A DNA stretch of 64,000 nucleotides, from contig JAQGEF010000020.1 of assembly GCA_027854065.1 (NCBI GenBank), positions 1-64,000 of the forward strand, in the 5' to 3' direction. The notes beneath the pieces were generated by a model, which saw only the letters and a list, made by a program, of their open reading frames with translations, was not told the DNA's origin and made no database searches. This DNA is from Polluticaenibacter yanchengensis (GTDB taxonomy: Bacteria; Bacteroidota; Bacteroidia; Chitinophagales; Chitinophagaceae). Position 1 is the stretch's first letter. Each line of letters starts with the position of its first letter. The translations under genes were made by a program, and so were the position numbers. Positions 54,975 through 62,496 of the stretch are shown here, piece after piece.

Positions 54975-55414
54975 TTTTTCTTTCTTAACACCGACACAGT
55001 TAAGCGGCTGATGCATACCAACTGGTTTTTGTCGTTTGTTATCTGTATATTCCATACATGTGTGGTAGCACCTAAGTGTAAAGGCGTGCATTTACCAAAT
55101 ACATAACCGGTACGCATGGCGCGTATATGGTTTGCATTGATCTCGATGCCGACGCAGGAGGCCTGTTCCATATCCACCACCAATGCGCTGGCCATACTGG
55201 CCACACTCTCTGCCAGCACTACCGAAGCGCCGCCATGTAAGAGTCCAAACGGTTGTTTGGTCCTGTGATCAACCGGCATTTTTGCTACCAGGTAATTGGC
55301 GCCTAATTCTGTAAACTCAATACCCAGGTGCTCACACATATTGCCTTTTCCAAACGCATTCAAATCTGCAATGCTGATCGCTTCTTTATGCCAGATCCTG
55401 TTAGTCGAAATCAT
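54971..55414 (-). CDS. Hotdog thioesterase, PaaI/MenI type
   Basis: A 147-residue hotdog-fold protein. FGLLHGGASVVLAESVASMAS near 56-76 is the PaaI/MenI signature with the catalytic Glu, and GIEINANHIRAMRTGYVFGK follows. Members hydrolyse DHNA-CoA in menaquinone synthesis or phenylacetyl-CoA derivatives. No men or paa genes are adjacent, so the substrate stays open. It overlaps miaA by 14 bp at its start and the convergent isoprenoid-type gene by 4 bp at its end. Confidence 0.85.
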   Translation of the reverse strand: MISTNRIWHKEAISIADLNAFGKGNMCEHLGIEFTELGANYLVAKMPVDHRTKQPFGLLHGGASVVLAESVASMASALVVDMEQASCVGIEINANHIRAMRTGYVFGKCTPLHLGATTHVWNIQITNDKNQLVCISRLTVSVLRKKN

Positions 55415-56321
55415 AACCTGTACTTTTTATAAATGTAAGCATATTCTCTATATCCGTTGGGGTGAACCATTCAAAATTATCCTGGTTTTTAAACCAGGTC
55501 ATCTGGCGTTTCGCATAACGGCGTGTATTCGTTTTTATCTTATCAACGGCCAGTTCCAGGCTCATTTCATCATTTAAATATGCAAATATTTCAGAGTAAC
55601 CTACGGTTTGCAATGCATTTAAATGGGCAAAAGGCAATAACCCTTTCGCTTCCTCTAACTGCCCGCTTGCCATCATTATATCCACTCGTTTATTGATGCG
55701 TTCATTCAGTAAGGGACGTTCCATTTCCAGGCCCATTTTTATAATATTAAACGGCCTTTCTTTCGGTGCTTTTTTCTGGTATGATTTTATGCTGACCCCG
55801 GTTGTCAATACAAATTCCAATGCCCTCAATCCCCTTTGCGGATTTTGAATTTCACCTTGTTCGTAAAACAACGGATCCTGATTTTTCAATGCGTCCTGCA
55901 ACCATTCTATGCCTTTCTCCTCGTAGGTGCTGCGTAATTCCTGCCTCAACTCAGCCGCTATTTCCGGCATTTCATCCAATCCCTCACACAGCGCTTTTAT
56001 ATACAAGCCAGTGCCACCCACTACTACCACTACCCTGCTTTTTTCAAATGCCCAATCCAGGTGTTCCAGCGCATATTTTTCATACACCGCTACATCTACA
56101 TTATCATGAATGCTATGCGAGTTGATGAAATAATGAGGCACTAAAGCAAGTTCTTCTTCAGCCGGTTTAGCTACACCAATATTCATTTCGCGATAACACT
56201 GGCGGCTATCTGCGCTTAATATAGATGTCTTAAAATGTAATGCCAGCTTTATAGCGGCATCTGTTTTACCTACTGCTGTTGGTCCGCCAACAATGATTAT
56301 CGTATTTTTCTTCGCGCTCAT
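55401..56321 (-). CDS. miaA: tRNA dimethylallyltransferase
   Basis: A 306-residue enzyme adding a dimethylallyl group to A37 of tRNAs reading UNN codons. The P-loop VGGPTAVGKT is at about 11-20, then SADSRQCYREMNIGVAKP with the catalytic Asp, VGGTGLYIKAL, RALEF and the C-terminal TRRYAKRQMTWFKNQ. Complete. ATG at 56321 preferred over a TTG at 56333. It is the first gene of a two-gene unit with the thioesterase. Confidence 0.96.
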   Translation of the reverse strand: MSAKKNTIIIVGGPTAVGKTDAAIKLALHFKTSILSADSRQCYREMNIGVAKPAEEELALVPHYFINSHSIHDNVDVAVYEKYALEHLDWAFEKSRVVVVVGGTGLYIKALCEGLDEMPEIAAELRQELRSTYEEKGIEWLQDALKNQDPLFYEQGEIQNPQRGLRALEFVLTTGVSIKSYQKKAPKERPFNIIKMGLEMERPLLNERINKRVDIMMASGQLEEAKGLLPFAHLNALQTVGYSEIFAYLNDEMSLELAVDKIKTNTRRYAKRQMTWFKNQDNFEWFTPTDIENMLTFIKSTGYDFD

Positions 56322-56379
56322 TTTACTGCTCAAAAGTACAACTTGCGGGTCATTCCTGCGATGAAAGCGACGTCACTTA

Positions 56380-56565
56380 TTTTTCTTTATGGGCTGGGAT
56401 CATTGTTAATCCTGTTAAACATTTGTCCGGCGGGCTTATGGCTCCGCTACGCTCGGTGTATTTTTGCAGGTGTTTTAGTAATAAGTATACCTAAAAATGC
56501 TGCAAAAAATACACTGCCTCCTTCGTCGGCACCAACGCATGCTGCAGCCCATTGGGCAGTGGAAT
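56380..56565 (+). repeat. Dispersed hairpin repeat, copy 10
   Basis: Forward copy: TTTTCTTTATGGGCTGGG, AAACATTTGTCCGGCGGGC, TTATGGCTCCGCTACGCTCGG, hairpin, TGCCTCCTTCGTCGGCACCAACGCATGC and GCAGCCCATTGGGCAG. Hairpin arms GTGTATTTTTGCAG and CTGCAAAAAATACAC match except for one base. With copy 11 it shares internal loop sequence and right-flank sequence (GGCAGTGGAATA-like), so these two are each other's closest relatives. Confidence 0.88.
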
Positions 56566-56801
56566 AGCTATTAAAATATTTATCTTATCATCCTGATTTA
56601 GCCACAAAACACATACGTATTTTGGATATTTTTGAGTGATTGCACATTTTAGATATTTGAACAAAATAATTAATAACAAGAACAATAGACATATGAATAA
56701 ATATTAACTATTTGTATATTTACAGGATTACAAGTGAGCCTCTAGAACTATTATCAAAAAGAAGAAAAAATTTAGCGTAGCATTAATAATAAATTAAAAC
56801 T
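56566..56801. other. AT-rich stretch before the orphan-gene block
   Basis: No open frame, hairpin or consensus promoter that I can defend. Base composition becomes markedly AT-rich here and stays so to about 62.4 kb. Confidence 0.4.
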
Positions 56802-57464
56802 ATGAGTTACACAGGATTAAAATGGCTTAAATTTAAATTCATTCTGCATCCTTCTGAATTTGTGAATATTTTTCATGACATAGAATACTTCATTGCAATC
56901 ACTAATCAAAGAGTTGAAGCAGATTATAAAATTGAAGACAAAACTTCAATATTTAAACAATATGAATTGTATTACAATAAAATAATTTCGGGAAATGAAT
57001 GGAAAAAAGAAGAATGGAAATTAGACATTCACACCCAGATAACAGACAAACCACAATACATCAGGTATGAAATTTTTGAAATAAAAGAAAATAATCAGCA
57101 TAAGAAATTCAAACGTGCTATTCAAATTGAACCTGTTATTAATATCAGTTCTTTTGCATTGAGAGTTGATCACAAACAACAACTGCGTGTAAACTTATTT
57201 GATGGTAAACTAAATTCACATATTGGACTTGAATTTAGTTATCCAAAAGAAATTTGGCAGAATAATGAAACTATTAAAACCGGAAATCTATCAACATATA
57301 ATTTATACGTTGAATTAATTAAAAGAATAAAAAAATACACTCATAAAGCAAAGGCAGTAAGAAATGGCATTAATTCAAGCCCGGATTTTTGGATTAGTGA
57401 GAAGTGTTTGCCTGAAATAAATAACAATTTTGGACTAAAAGAAAACGCAATCATCTTAACATAA
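56802..57464 (+). CDS. Orphan protein of unknown function
   Basis: A 220-residue, Lys/Ile/Asn-rich protein without signal peptide or membrane segments. I do not recognise it. The pattern of strands (YIRYEIFEIK, RAIQIEPVIN, LRVNLFDGKL) suggests a mixed alpha/beta soluble protein. The AT-rich codon use differs from the housekeeping genes upstream, pointing to transfer. It is the first of three same-strand genes between two direct copies of the hairpin repeat, each followed by a small TACCnAACA-type dyad (here at 57472-57486). Confidence 0.6.
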   Translation: MSYTGLKWLKFKFILHPSEFVNIFHDIEYFIAITNQRVEADYKIEDKTSIFKQYELYYNKIISGNEWKKEEWKLDIHTQITDKPQYIRYEIFEIKENNQHKKFKRAIQIEPVINISSFALRVDHKQQLRVNLFDGKLNSHIGLEFSYPKEIWQNNETIKTGNLSTYNLYVELIKRIKKYTHKAKAVRNGINSSPDFWISEKCLPEINNNFGLKENAIILT

Positions 57465-57471
57465 AACCCTA

Positions 57472-57486
57472 TACCCAACATTGGGT
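57472..57486. repeat. Short dyad after the first orphan gene
   Basis: TACCCAACATTGGGT: 6-bp stem ACCCAA/TTGGGT. A closely similar TACCAAACATTGGT follows the next gene at 58095-58108, and TACCACTAACAACA follows the third at 59004. It may be a cassette boundary-like element; no full integron attC structure was found. Confidence 0.45.
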
Positions 57487-57605
57487 TTAGCTTAATATTT
57501 CCTATAAACTTTAGTAACAATATCACTTTTTGTGCTTCCATTGCCCAACTGAAAGCAAAGCCCGGGAACATAATGCGTCATTTTAAGACTGATCTGTAAA
57601 AAAAT

Positions 57606-58046
57606 ATGATTGAAAAAGTAATAAACCGACTAAACGACATCATTGACAAAGTTCCAGATATCTTGACAGAAATTGGGGAAGATAAAATGTCTGTAAAACC
57701 TTCACCAAATAAGTGGAGCAAAAAAGAAATTATTGGACATTTAATTGACAGTGCGACAAATAATCATCAAAGATTCATTCGAGGACAGTTTGAAACAATT
57801 CCGGAAATTCGATACGATCAAAACAAATGGATTGAATATAGTTTTTATCAGCAAATTGACAGTAATCAAATTATACTATTTTGGACTATTTACAACAAAC
57901 AACTTATAGAGATCATAAAACGAATTCCAACAGAACATTTGCAAAGACAAATTAAAGTTGGTGAAAATTTATTAACCATAGAATTTTTAATTGCTGACTA
58001 TGTTGAACATTTAGAACATCATCTAAAACAAGTATTTAACTATTGA
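57606..58046 (+). CDS. DinB-like four-helix-bundle protein
   Basis: A 146-residue protein of the DinB/YfiT superfamily. The metal-binding His residues are visible in KEIIGHLIDSATNNHQRF (His48 region) and DYVEHLEHHLKQVF near the C-terminus. The fold includes thiol transferases and many proteins of unknown role. Its codon use is AT-rich like its neighbours in this block. The gene starts 142 bp after the first orphan gene. Confidence 0.82.
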   Translation: MIEKVINRLNDIIDKVPDILTEIGEDKMSVKPSPNKWSKKEIIGHLIDSATNNHQRFIRGQFETIPEIRYDQNKWIEYSFYQQIDSNQIILFWTIYNKQLIEIIKRIPTEHLQRQIKVGENLLTIEFLIADYVEHLEHHLKQVFNY

Positions 58047-58094
58047 ATATCAACGAATAAAATCGGATTGGCAATATAGTGGAAGAACCGCTCC

Positions 58095-58108
58095 TACCAA
58101 ACATTGGT
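58095..58108. repeat. Short dyad after the DinB-like gene
   Basis: TACCAAACATTGGT with stem ACCAA/TTGGT, 49 bp past the DinB-like stop; related to the dyad at 57472. Confidence 0.45.
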
Positions 58109-58214
58109 GCAAGGTTCAACTTTAGGATTTCTATTGAACCTCATGTTAAAAGTCTGCCACATCGCCAAACCGGGAATCGTTAACAGCAATTTACTAAATC
58201 TTAAATATGCGATA

Positions 58215-58997
58215 ATGTATACTGACATCTTAAGAGAAATTGAACCTTATAAAGACAAGGTTTACTTTCAAGGATTGACCGAAGACGAAATATTTAGTAT
58301 TGAAAAAAAAAATTGAAAATAAATTCCCGAACTATTTTAGGACATTTCTTAAAATATTTGGTGTTAGACAAGATTTGGTTTTTGGACTTTTAAATAGAGC
58401 AGAGGACTTCATAAAGCTAACAGAATATTTACCAAATGATATAAAAAAATCGTTTGTTGTTATTGGCGACAATGGCGGCGAAGATTTTTGGCTTCTTGAC
58501 ATTAAAATGACAACGATACTACTATTTATGAATGGCAGCATTGGTTAGATGGTCAGGTTGTAAATATTGGATACGATTTTGAATACTTAATTAAACAAAG
58601 CATATCAATACTTTCTGATAAGAAAATTGAAAGAGAATTAAACTCCAGTAAATTTTGGAATGTTCAGTTTGCAATACCAACAAAAGATGAAAAATTAATT
58701 TACTCAACTATTCCATTTGAACAAATCGAAGATTGGGAATTAGAAGAAATTTCACCCGCGAATGTCCATTGCTATTTAACGAAAGTAAAGCTTGACAATA
58801 CTGAAATCAAGCTAACAAAACAAGAATATGACGGATGGGATTCACCAATTTATTATTTCAGCTTAAAAGAACCTGTAAGTAATTTAGGGATATATTCAAT
58901 TATAAAAGAACTTGATACGAAGCTAAAACAAACATTCCCTGAATATAGGCTAATTGATTACGGAATATTATCATTAAATGAAGAATTTGACGAATGA
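58215..58997 (+). pseudogene. SUKH (SMI1/KNR4)-family gene with two compensating frameshifts
   Basis: Joined frames give a roughly 260-residue SUKH-like protein: MYTDILREIEPYKDKVYF, then ENKFPNYFRTFLKIFG and FVVIGDNGGEDFWLLDI, then IYEWQHWLDGQ and NIGYDFEYLIKQ, ending LSLNEEFDE. The frame breaks at a run of ten A (about 58303-58312, nine expected) and is restored at AAAA near 58504-58507 (five expected). Both breaks lie in homopolymers, so sequencing error is as likely as true decay. SUKH proteins are often immunity proteins against secreted toxins, but no toxin gene is adjacent. Confidence 0.75.
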
Positions 58998-59066
58998 TTG
59001 GGATACCACTAACAACAGTTTTACCTCTGGTGAAACGTAATTTTAAACAATCATCATGCTTGCATT

Positions 59067-59250
59067 ACTTATTTTATGGGAGGCTATAACCAGCGTCATT
59101 CTTATCACGACTTGAGATGAGCTTATGACCACACTACGTCTGGTTAATCTTTTCAGGTATTTTTAGTTACAAGTATATCCAGGAATACTGCAAAAGGTCC
59201 GCTCTCCATTCGTCAGTACCAACGCATGCCACAGCCCATTTGGTAGTAAA
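59067..59250 (+). repeat. Dispersed hairpin repeat, copy 11 (decayed)
   Basis: A degraded forward copy most similar to copy 10: TTATTTTATGGGAGGCT, GAGCTTATGACCACACTACGTCTGG, TTCAGGTATTTTTAGTTACAAGTATATCCA, CTCCATTCGTCAGTACCAACGCATGCC and ACAGCCCATTTGG. The hairpin arms no longer pair well. It lies in direct orientation to copy 10 across the orphan-gene block. Confidence 0.75.
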
Positions 59251-59264
59251 ATATTTATTAAGCC

Positions 59265-59966
59265 CAAATTACGCATTAGGAATTAAAGATTAAAAATAAG
59301 AGACAAAAAAGTTGTAATTAGAACAACGCAATACCGATTATATCATTGCAGCAAAATTTACTCATCCAATTCAACCATTAATAGCAGATAACAAATCCTG
59401 GATAAAAATAGATGAATACATTGAAATTTGTGAACAATATTACCAACGCCAGAGTTGGAGCTACGCTAGAATACTCGTAATTGTAAGGCAAAAAATGAAA
59501 GAAAAATCTGGCGTAACCGGTAAAAGGTCAAGTCTGTTTCCTGAGGAAGAGACGTTAAAAATTATCGATACAGTGCTTATGTAACAAGCTTAAAGTTAAG
59601 TCCTGTTGAAATATGGAGGCTTTACAGAGGTAGAGCTAATGCTGAAATTATATTAAAAACTCAAATATGATTTTGGTTTTGATAGTTTTAATCTTAAAAG
59701 TTTTTATGCCACAGAAGCAGCACTAACCTTTGCGATGATAGCCTACAATTTGATGTCACTTTTCAAACAGTTCATCTTGCAAGAAAAAACACAGAAACGA
59801 TTATCAACATTGCGATTCAGGGTATTTGCCATTGGAGCCTTTTTTGAAAAAGTCAATGAACAAATTGTACTCAGAATAGCTCTCGTAAAAAAACGGCGAA
59901 AGTAGTTCTCTTCACTATGGACTCAATCTCAAAATTTTCAGTTCTCTTTTTCTAATGCGTAATCTG
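59265..59966 (+). mobile_element. IS1380-family insertion sequence remnant
   Basis: Bounded by imperfect terminal inverted repeats: CAAATTACGCATTAGG at 59265-59280 and the complement of CAGATTACGCATTAGA at 59951-59966. At about 700 bp it is less than half of a complete IS1380 element, and only the C-terminal part of the transposase remains. It is inserted immediately beside the decayed repeat copy 11. No target duplication could be confirmed. Confidence 0.78.
59312..59906 (+). pseudogene. IS1380-type transposase, C-terminal fragment with frameshifts
   Basis: Pieces in different frames spell the end of an IS1380 transposase: TDYIIAAKFTHPIQ, then LKLSPVEIWRLYRGRANAE, then KYDFGFDSFNLKSFYATEAA and TLRFRVFAIGAFFEKV. 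The YREK-like region and the DFGFDSFNL stretch are typical of the family. A TAG at 59904-59906 stands where family members read Trp (KWFSSLW). At least two frameshifts and a large 5' deletion make it non-functional. Confidence 0.82.
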
Positions 59967-60403
59967 TGTTAAATCAGCAACCATTCTGCGAAGAAATTAA
60001 TGGGAAGCTTACTATATTACAAAGTTAAATAATGCTAAAAAATTCGTTTTTCCCGATTTCGTAAACCATTTTCCCGATAATGTCACCGAATGTTAATCAA
60101 CGTATTAATATTGCATTTGAAATTCTAAACAAAACACTTAATCAGCATAATTAAAAAGTCATGGTCAAATCCTACCCTGAGAAAATTTGCCCCAACATCA
60201 TAATTTGTTATGATAAAACAAAAATTCTCTTTCTTCTAGTTAATGTTAATAGACATAATTAAAAGAATGATTTACATTTTAGGTAAATCTAAAGATTCAA
60301 AAGATTGCCATAAAGCTTAAGCATTAAAATAATTGATACTTATTGATAATGAAAATAGGTATTCTTATTCAACTATTTTATTCACTAAATTAAAAGAAAA
60401 GAA
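59967..60403. other. AT-rich upstream region of the secreted-protein pair
   Basis: No coding frame. It contains the first copy of a 110-bp module (60018-60128) that recurs at 62227-62338. The remaining sequence before the ATG at 60404 is AT-rich with no consensus promoter that I could place. Confidence 0.45.
60018..60128 (+). promoter_or_regulatory. Duplicated upstream module, copy A
   Basis: Begins TTACAAAGTTAAATAAT and ends ATTTGAAATTCTAA. Its core has two TTTTCCCGAT boxes whose CCC starts are 21 bp apart (60052 and 60073), separated by TTCGTAAACC. The same order occurs in copy B. The 21-bp spacing equals two helical turns, as for paired protein binding sites. Confidence 0.65.
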
Positions 60404-60784
60404 ATGAGAAAACTAAGGTTACCAGCCTTTCTCGGGTTATTTACTTTTGGAGCATGCTTGTTCCTAGCCTGTAAAAAAGACAATAATTACAGAAATACAC
60501 AGAATGTAGAAGAAAAAAGCATATTCAGTAAAGATTTCCCTGAACTTTCCCTAAAGTTAGAGTACAAATCTTCAAAACTTTCATCAGATAGTGCTGCCAT
60601 TACTTTGTCTAGCAACTTCACCCTCAAGCATATGAGCAGTATCTATAACAAAGAACAACAATTAGAATATTTTGTATTTGTATGTGAGGAAAATAATATG
60701 AATAGATTTTATGTTGTTAATGGAACCATTAACAACACCGGAAAATTAACAATTGACTACCAAAAATTAAATACAGAAAATTAA
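60404..60784 (+). CDS. Small lipoprotein of unknown function
   Basis: A 126-residue lipoprotein: basic start, hydrophobic core, lipobox LFLAC (Cys23) followed by KKDNN. The rest is a short beta-rich domain rich in Ser, Asn and Lys (ELSLKLEYKSSKLSSDSAAI, YFVFVCEENNMNRFYVV) that I do not recognise. It lies 7 bp before the secreted protein gene, so the two are almost certainly co-transcribed. AT-rich like the whole region. Confidence 0.7.
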   Translation: MRKLRLPAFLGLFTFGACLFLACKKDNNYRNTQNVEEKSIFSKDFPELSLKLEYKSSKLSSDSAAITLSSNFTLKHMSSIYNKEQQLEYFVFVCEENNMNRFYVVNGTINNTGKLTIDYQKLNTEN

Positions 60785-60791
60785 ATACAAA

Positions 60792-62135
60792 ATGAAACAA
60801 TATATTATATCAATTGCAATGTTATTATTTGCTACATGTATTTATGCACAAACAACAACATATCAAATTGATTACACTTATAAAACAATTAATACAAACT
60901 GTAATGTATTCAGCACCAATACAACTATTGATAATTATATACACCAAACAACAATTGGTTCTCCGAAGTTTGTAGGAGCTCCAAGCTATTATATAGAATT
61001 GCAATGTAAAAAGAAAGGCGTCAATAACGATTTAGGAACAGAATACCAGATACTATTTCCTTTTAAAAAAGGTTATAAGTACAAAATAATGTGTTATTTT
61101 TCTGGAAGTATTACAAATCAAAATGAATTTTACCCACAATTAGCTATGACTTTGCACAAAACTAAAAAAGCGCATAGTACATTGACTGCGTGTAGCGGGC
61201 CAAAAACATCTAGCTTGATTTATAATACATATTTTGCTGGCTCAAATCCTGGATTTGGGTGGTCTCCATCATTTGAAACATCAGCTCTTGATGCAAATTA
61301 TGAGTCATTGTCAGTTGGTGCTTTACCATGGAATGGACCAACTATAACTAATACTCAAACCATCAAAGTACAAAAGATATTAATCAGCGAAATTCTTGCA
61401 TCTGTTGCTAATGATAATTATACTGAAGCAATAACATTAACTCCCAGCTCTACTTCTGCATGTACACAAACGGTAAGTGGAACAACGCTTTTGGCTACTC
61501 AATCTCCCCAGGCTGCACCGCCTTGTACAGGATCTGCAGGAATTGATGATGATGTTTGGTATAAGTTTACTGCAACTGGCAATATACATTCAGTTAACTT
61601 ATCTAATGTTATATTAGATGGTTATGGTGGTACTTTTGCTGCAATGGCAATATACAATTCTAATTTGCAATTAATAGAGTGCTCCTATATTGATCATTCT
61701 ATAACTTCTAATCAATTAGTTATTGGACAAACTTATTATGTCAGAGTTTGGACAGGTCAGGCAGGAGCAAATAAAAATATGTCTTTTAATATTTGTGTTT
61801 CAACTCCCGGACCAAATGTGATCAAAAGTCTTACAATTACAAATAATTCAATGCAATCGGATTTAATTACTGCTAATTTTATTAAAGATGCTTCGATTCC
61901 GTCATCAGATATTTCTTTTGTTTGGGAGTTAGTGCACGACAGGTATAATTCAAATACGCTTCATGAATTTAGTCTTTCAAGTTCAGAAACATTAACGAAT
62001 CAGGTGACACTTCATTATCAGGCAACAGAAGTATATGTAAACCTGAGAGTCAGAATGAAGCGAATCAGTACTAATTCTTATATTTCAGATTGGTATAATA
62101 CTTCAGAAGAAATTGCAGCACCATTAAATTGGTAG
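60792..62135 (+). CDS. Secreted protein with a PPC-like beta-sandwich domain
   Basis: A 447-residue protein with a signal peptide ending near IYAQ. The first 200 residues are unassigned and Cys/Thr-rich. Residues about 205-335 (NDNYTEAITLTPSS, TGSAGIDDDVWYKFTATG, LVIGQTYYVRVWTG) match the pre-peptidase C-terminal-like fold common in Bacteroidota exoproteins. The last 110 residues look like a fibronectin-type sandwich. No C-terminal T9SS sorting signal is evident. It probably works with the upstream lipoprotein at the cell surface. Confidence 0.7.
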   Translation: MKQYIISIAMLLFATCIYAQTTTYQIDYTYKTINTNCNVFSTNTTIDNYIHQTTIGSPKFVGAPSYYIELQCKKKGVNNDLGTEYQILFPFKKGYKYKIMCYFSGSITNQNEFYPQLAMTLHKTKKAHSTLTACSGPKTSSLIYNTYFAGSNPGFGWSPSFETSALDANYESLSVGALPWNGPTITNTQTIKVQKILISEILASVANDNYTEAITLTPSSTSACTQTVSGTTLLATQSPQAAPPCTGSAGIDDDVWYKFTATGNIHSVNLSNVILDGYGGTFAAMAIYNSNLQLIECSYIDHSITSNQLVIGQTYYVRVWTGQAGANKNMSFNICVSTPGPNVIKSLTITNNSMQSDLITANFIKDASIPSSDISFVWELVHDRYNSNTLHEFSLSSSETLTNQVTLHYQATEVYVNLRVRMKRISTNSYISDWYNTSEEIAAPLNW

Positions 62136-62148
62136 ATAAAATTGTTAG

Positions 62149-62195
62149 GTTATGTAATCAGAAAAGCTATAAATGAGTTTAACTGATTACATAAC
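62149..62195 (+). terminator. Hairpin after the secreted protein gene
   Basis: Perfect 13-bp stem GTTATGTAATCAG and complement with a 21-nt loop, 14 bp after the stop; followed by TTACTATTTATAATTCTTCTT. Confidence 0.6.
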
Positions 62196-62226
62196 TTACT
62201 ATTTATAATTCTTCTTAACCTTGAAT

Positions 62227-62338
62227 TACAAAGTTAAATAATCTTAAAGTTGCTATTTTTCCCAAATTCGTAAACCCTTTTCCCGATAATGTTAATGAAT
62301 GTTAACCGCTGCATTGACATTTGCACTCGAAATTCTAA
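62227..62338 (+). promoter_or_regulatory. Duplicated upstream module, copy B
   Basis: The second copy of the module at 60018: TTACAAAGTTAAATAAT, TTTTTCCCAAATTCGTAAACC, TTTTCCCGATAATGTTAATGAATG and CGAAATTCTAA. The CCC boxes start at 62061-equivalent spacing of 21 bp (62261 and 62282). It lies about 160 bp upstream of the TonB-dependent receptor. Confidence 0.65.
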
Positions 62339-62496
62339 GTATAGTAATGCTCGTTTAGAGCAAAAAATGTATTGTGGCAGGTATTGTTAAATTAATACAA
62401 TTGATACCACCTATTATATAATTAAAAAATGATCAGGTTCGGTCTTGAACTGATTGGGGTTATTATACTGAGCTAACATTTTATATTAACTAATTA

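Noticed and set aside
58104..58214. Upstream extension of the SUKH gene
   Set aside because: The extra N-terminal residues come from the spacer carrying the TACCAAACATTGG dyad; the ATG at 58215 is more credible.
57465..59030. Integron attC sites
   Set aside because: Single RYYYAAC-like cores occur (ACCCAAC, GCCCAAC) but no matching GTTRRRY partners at attC spacing and no integrase were found. Kept only as a cassette-like suggestion.
228..59250. CRISPR array or REP/RAYT system
   Set aside because: The repeats are kilobases apart, not regularly spaced, and no RAYT or cas gene is present in the window.
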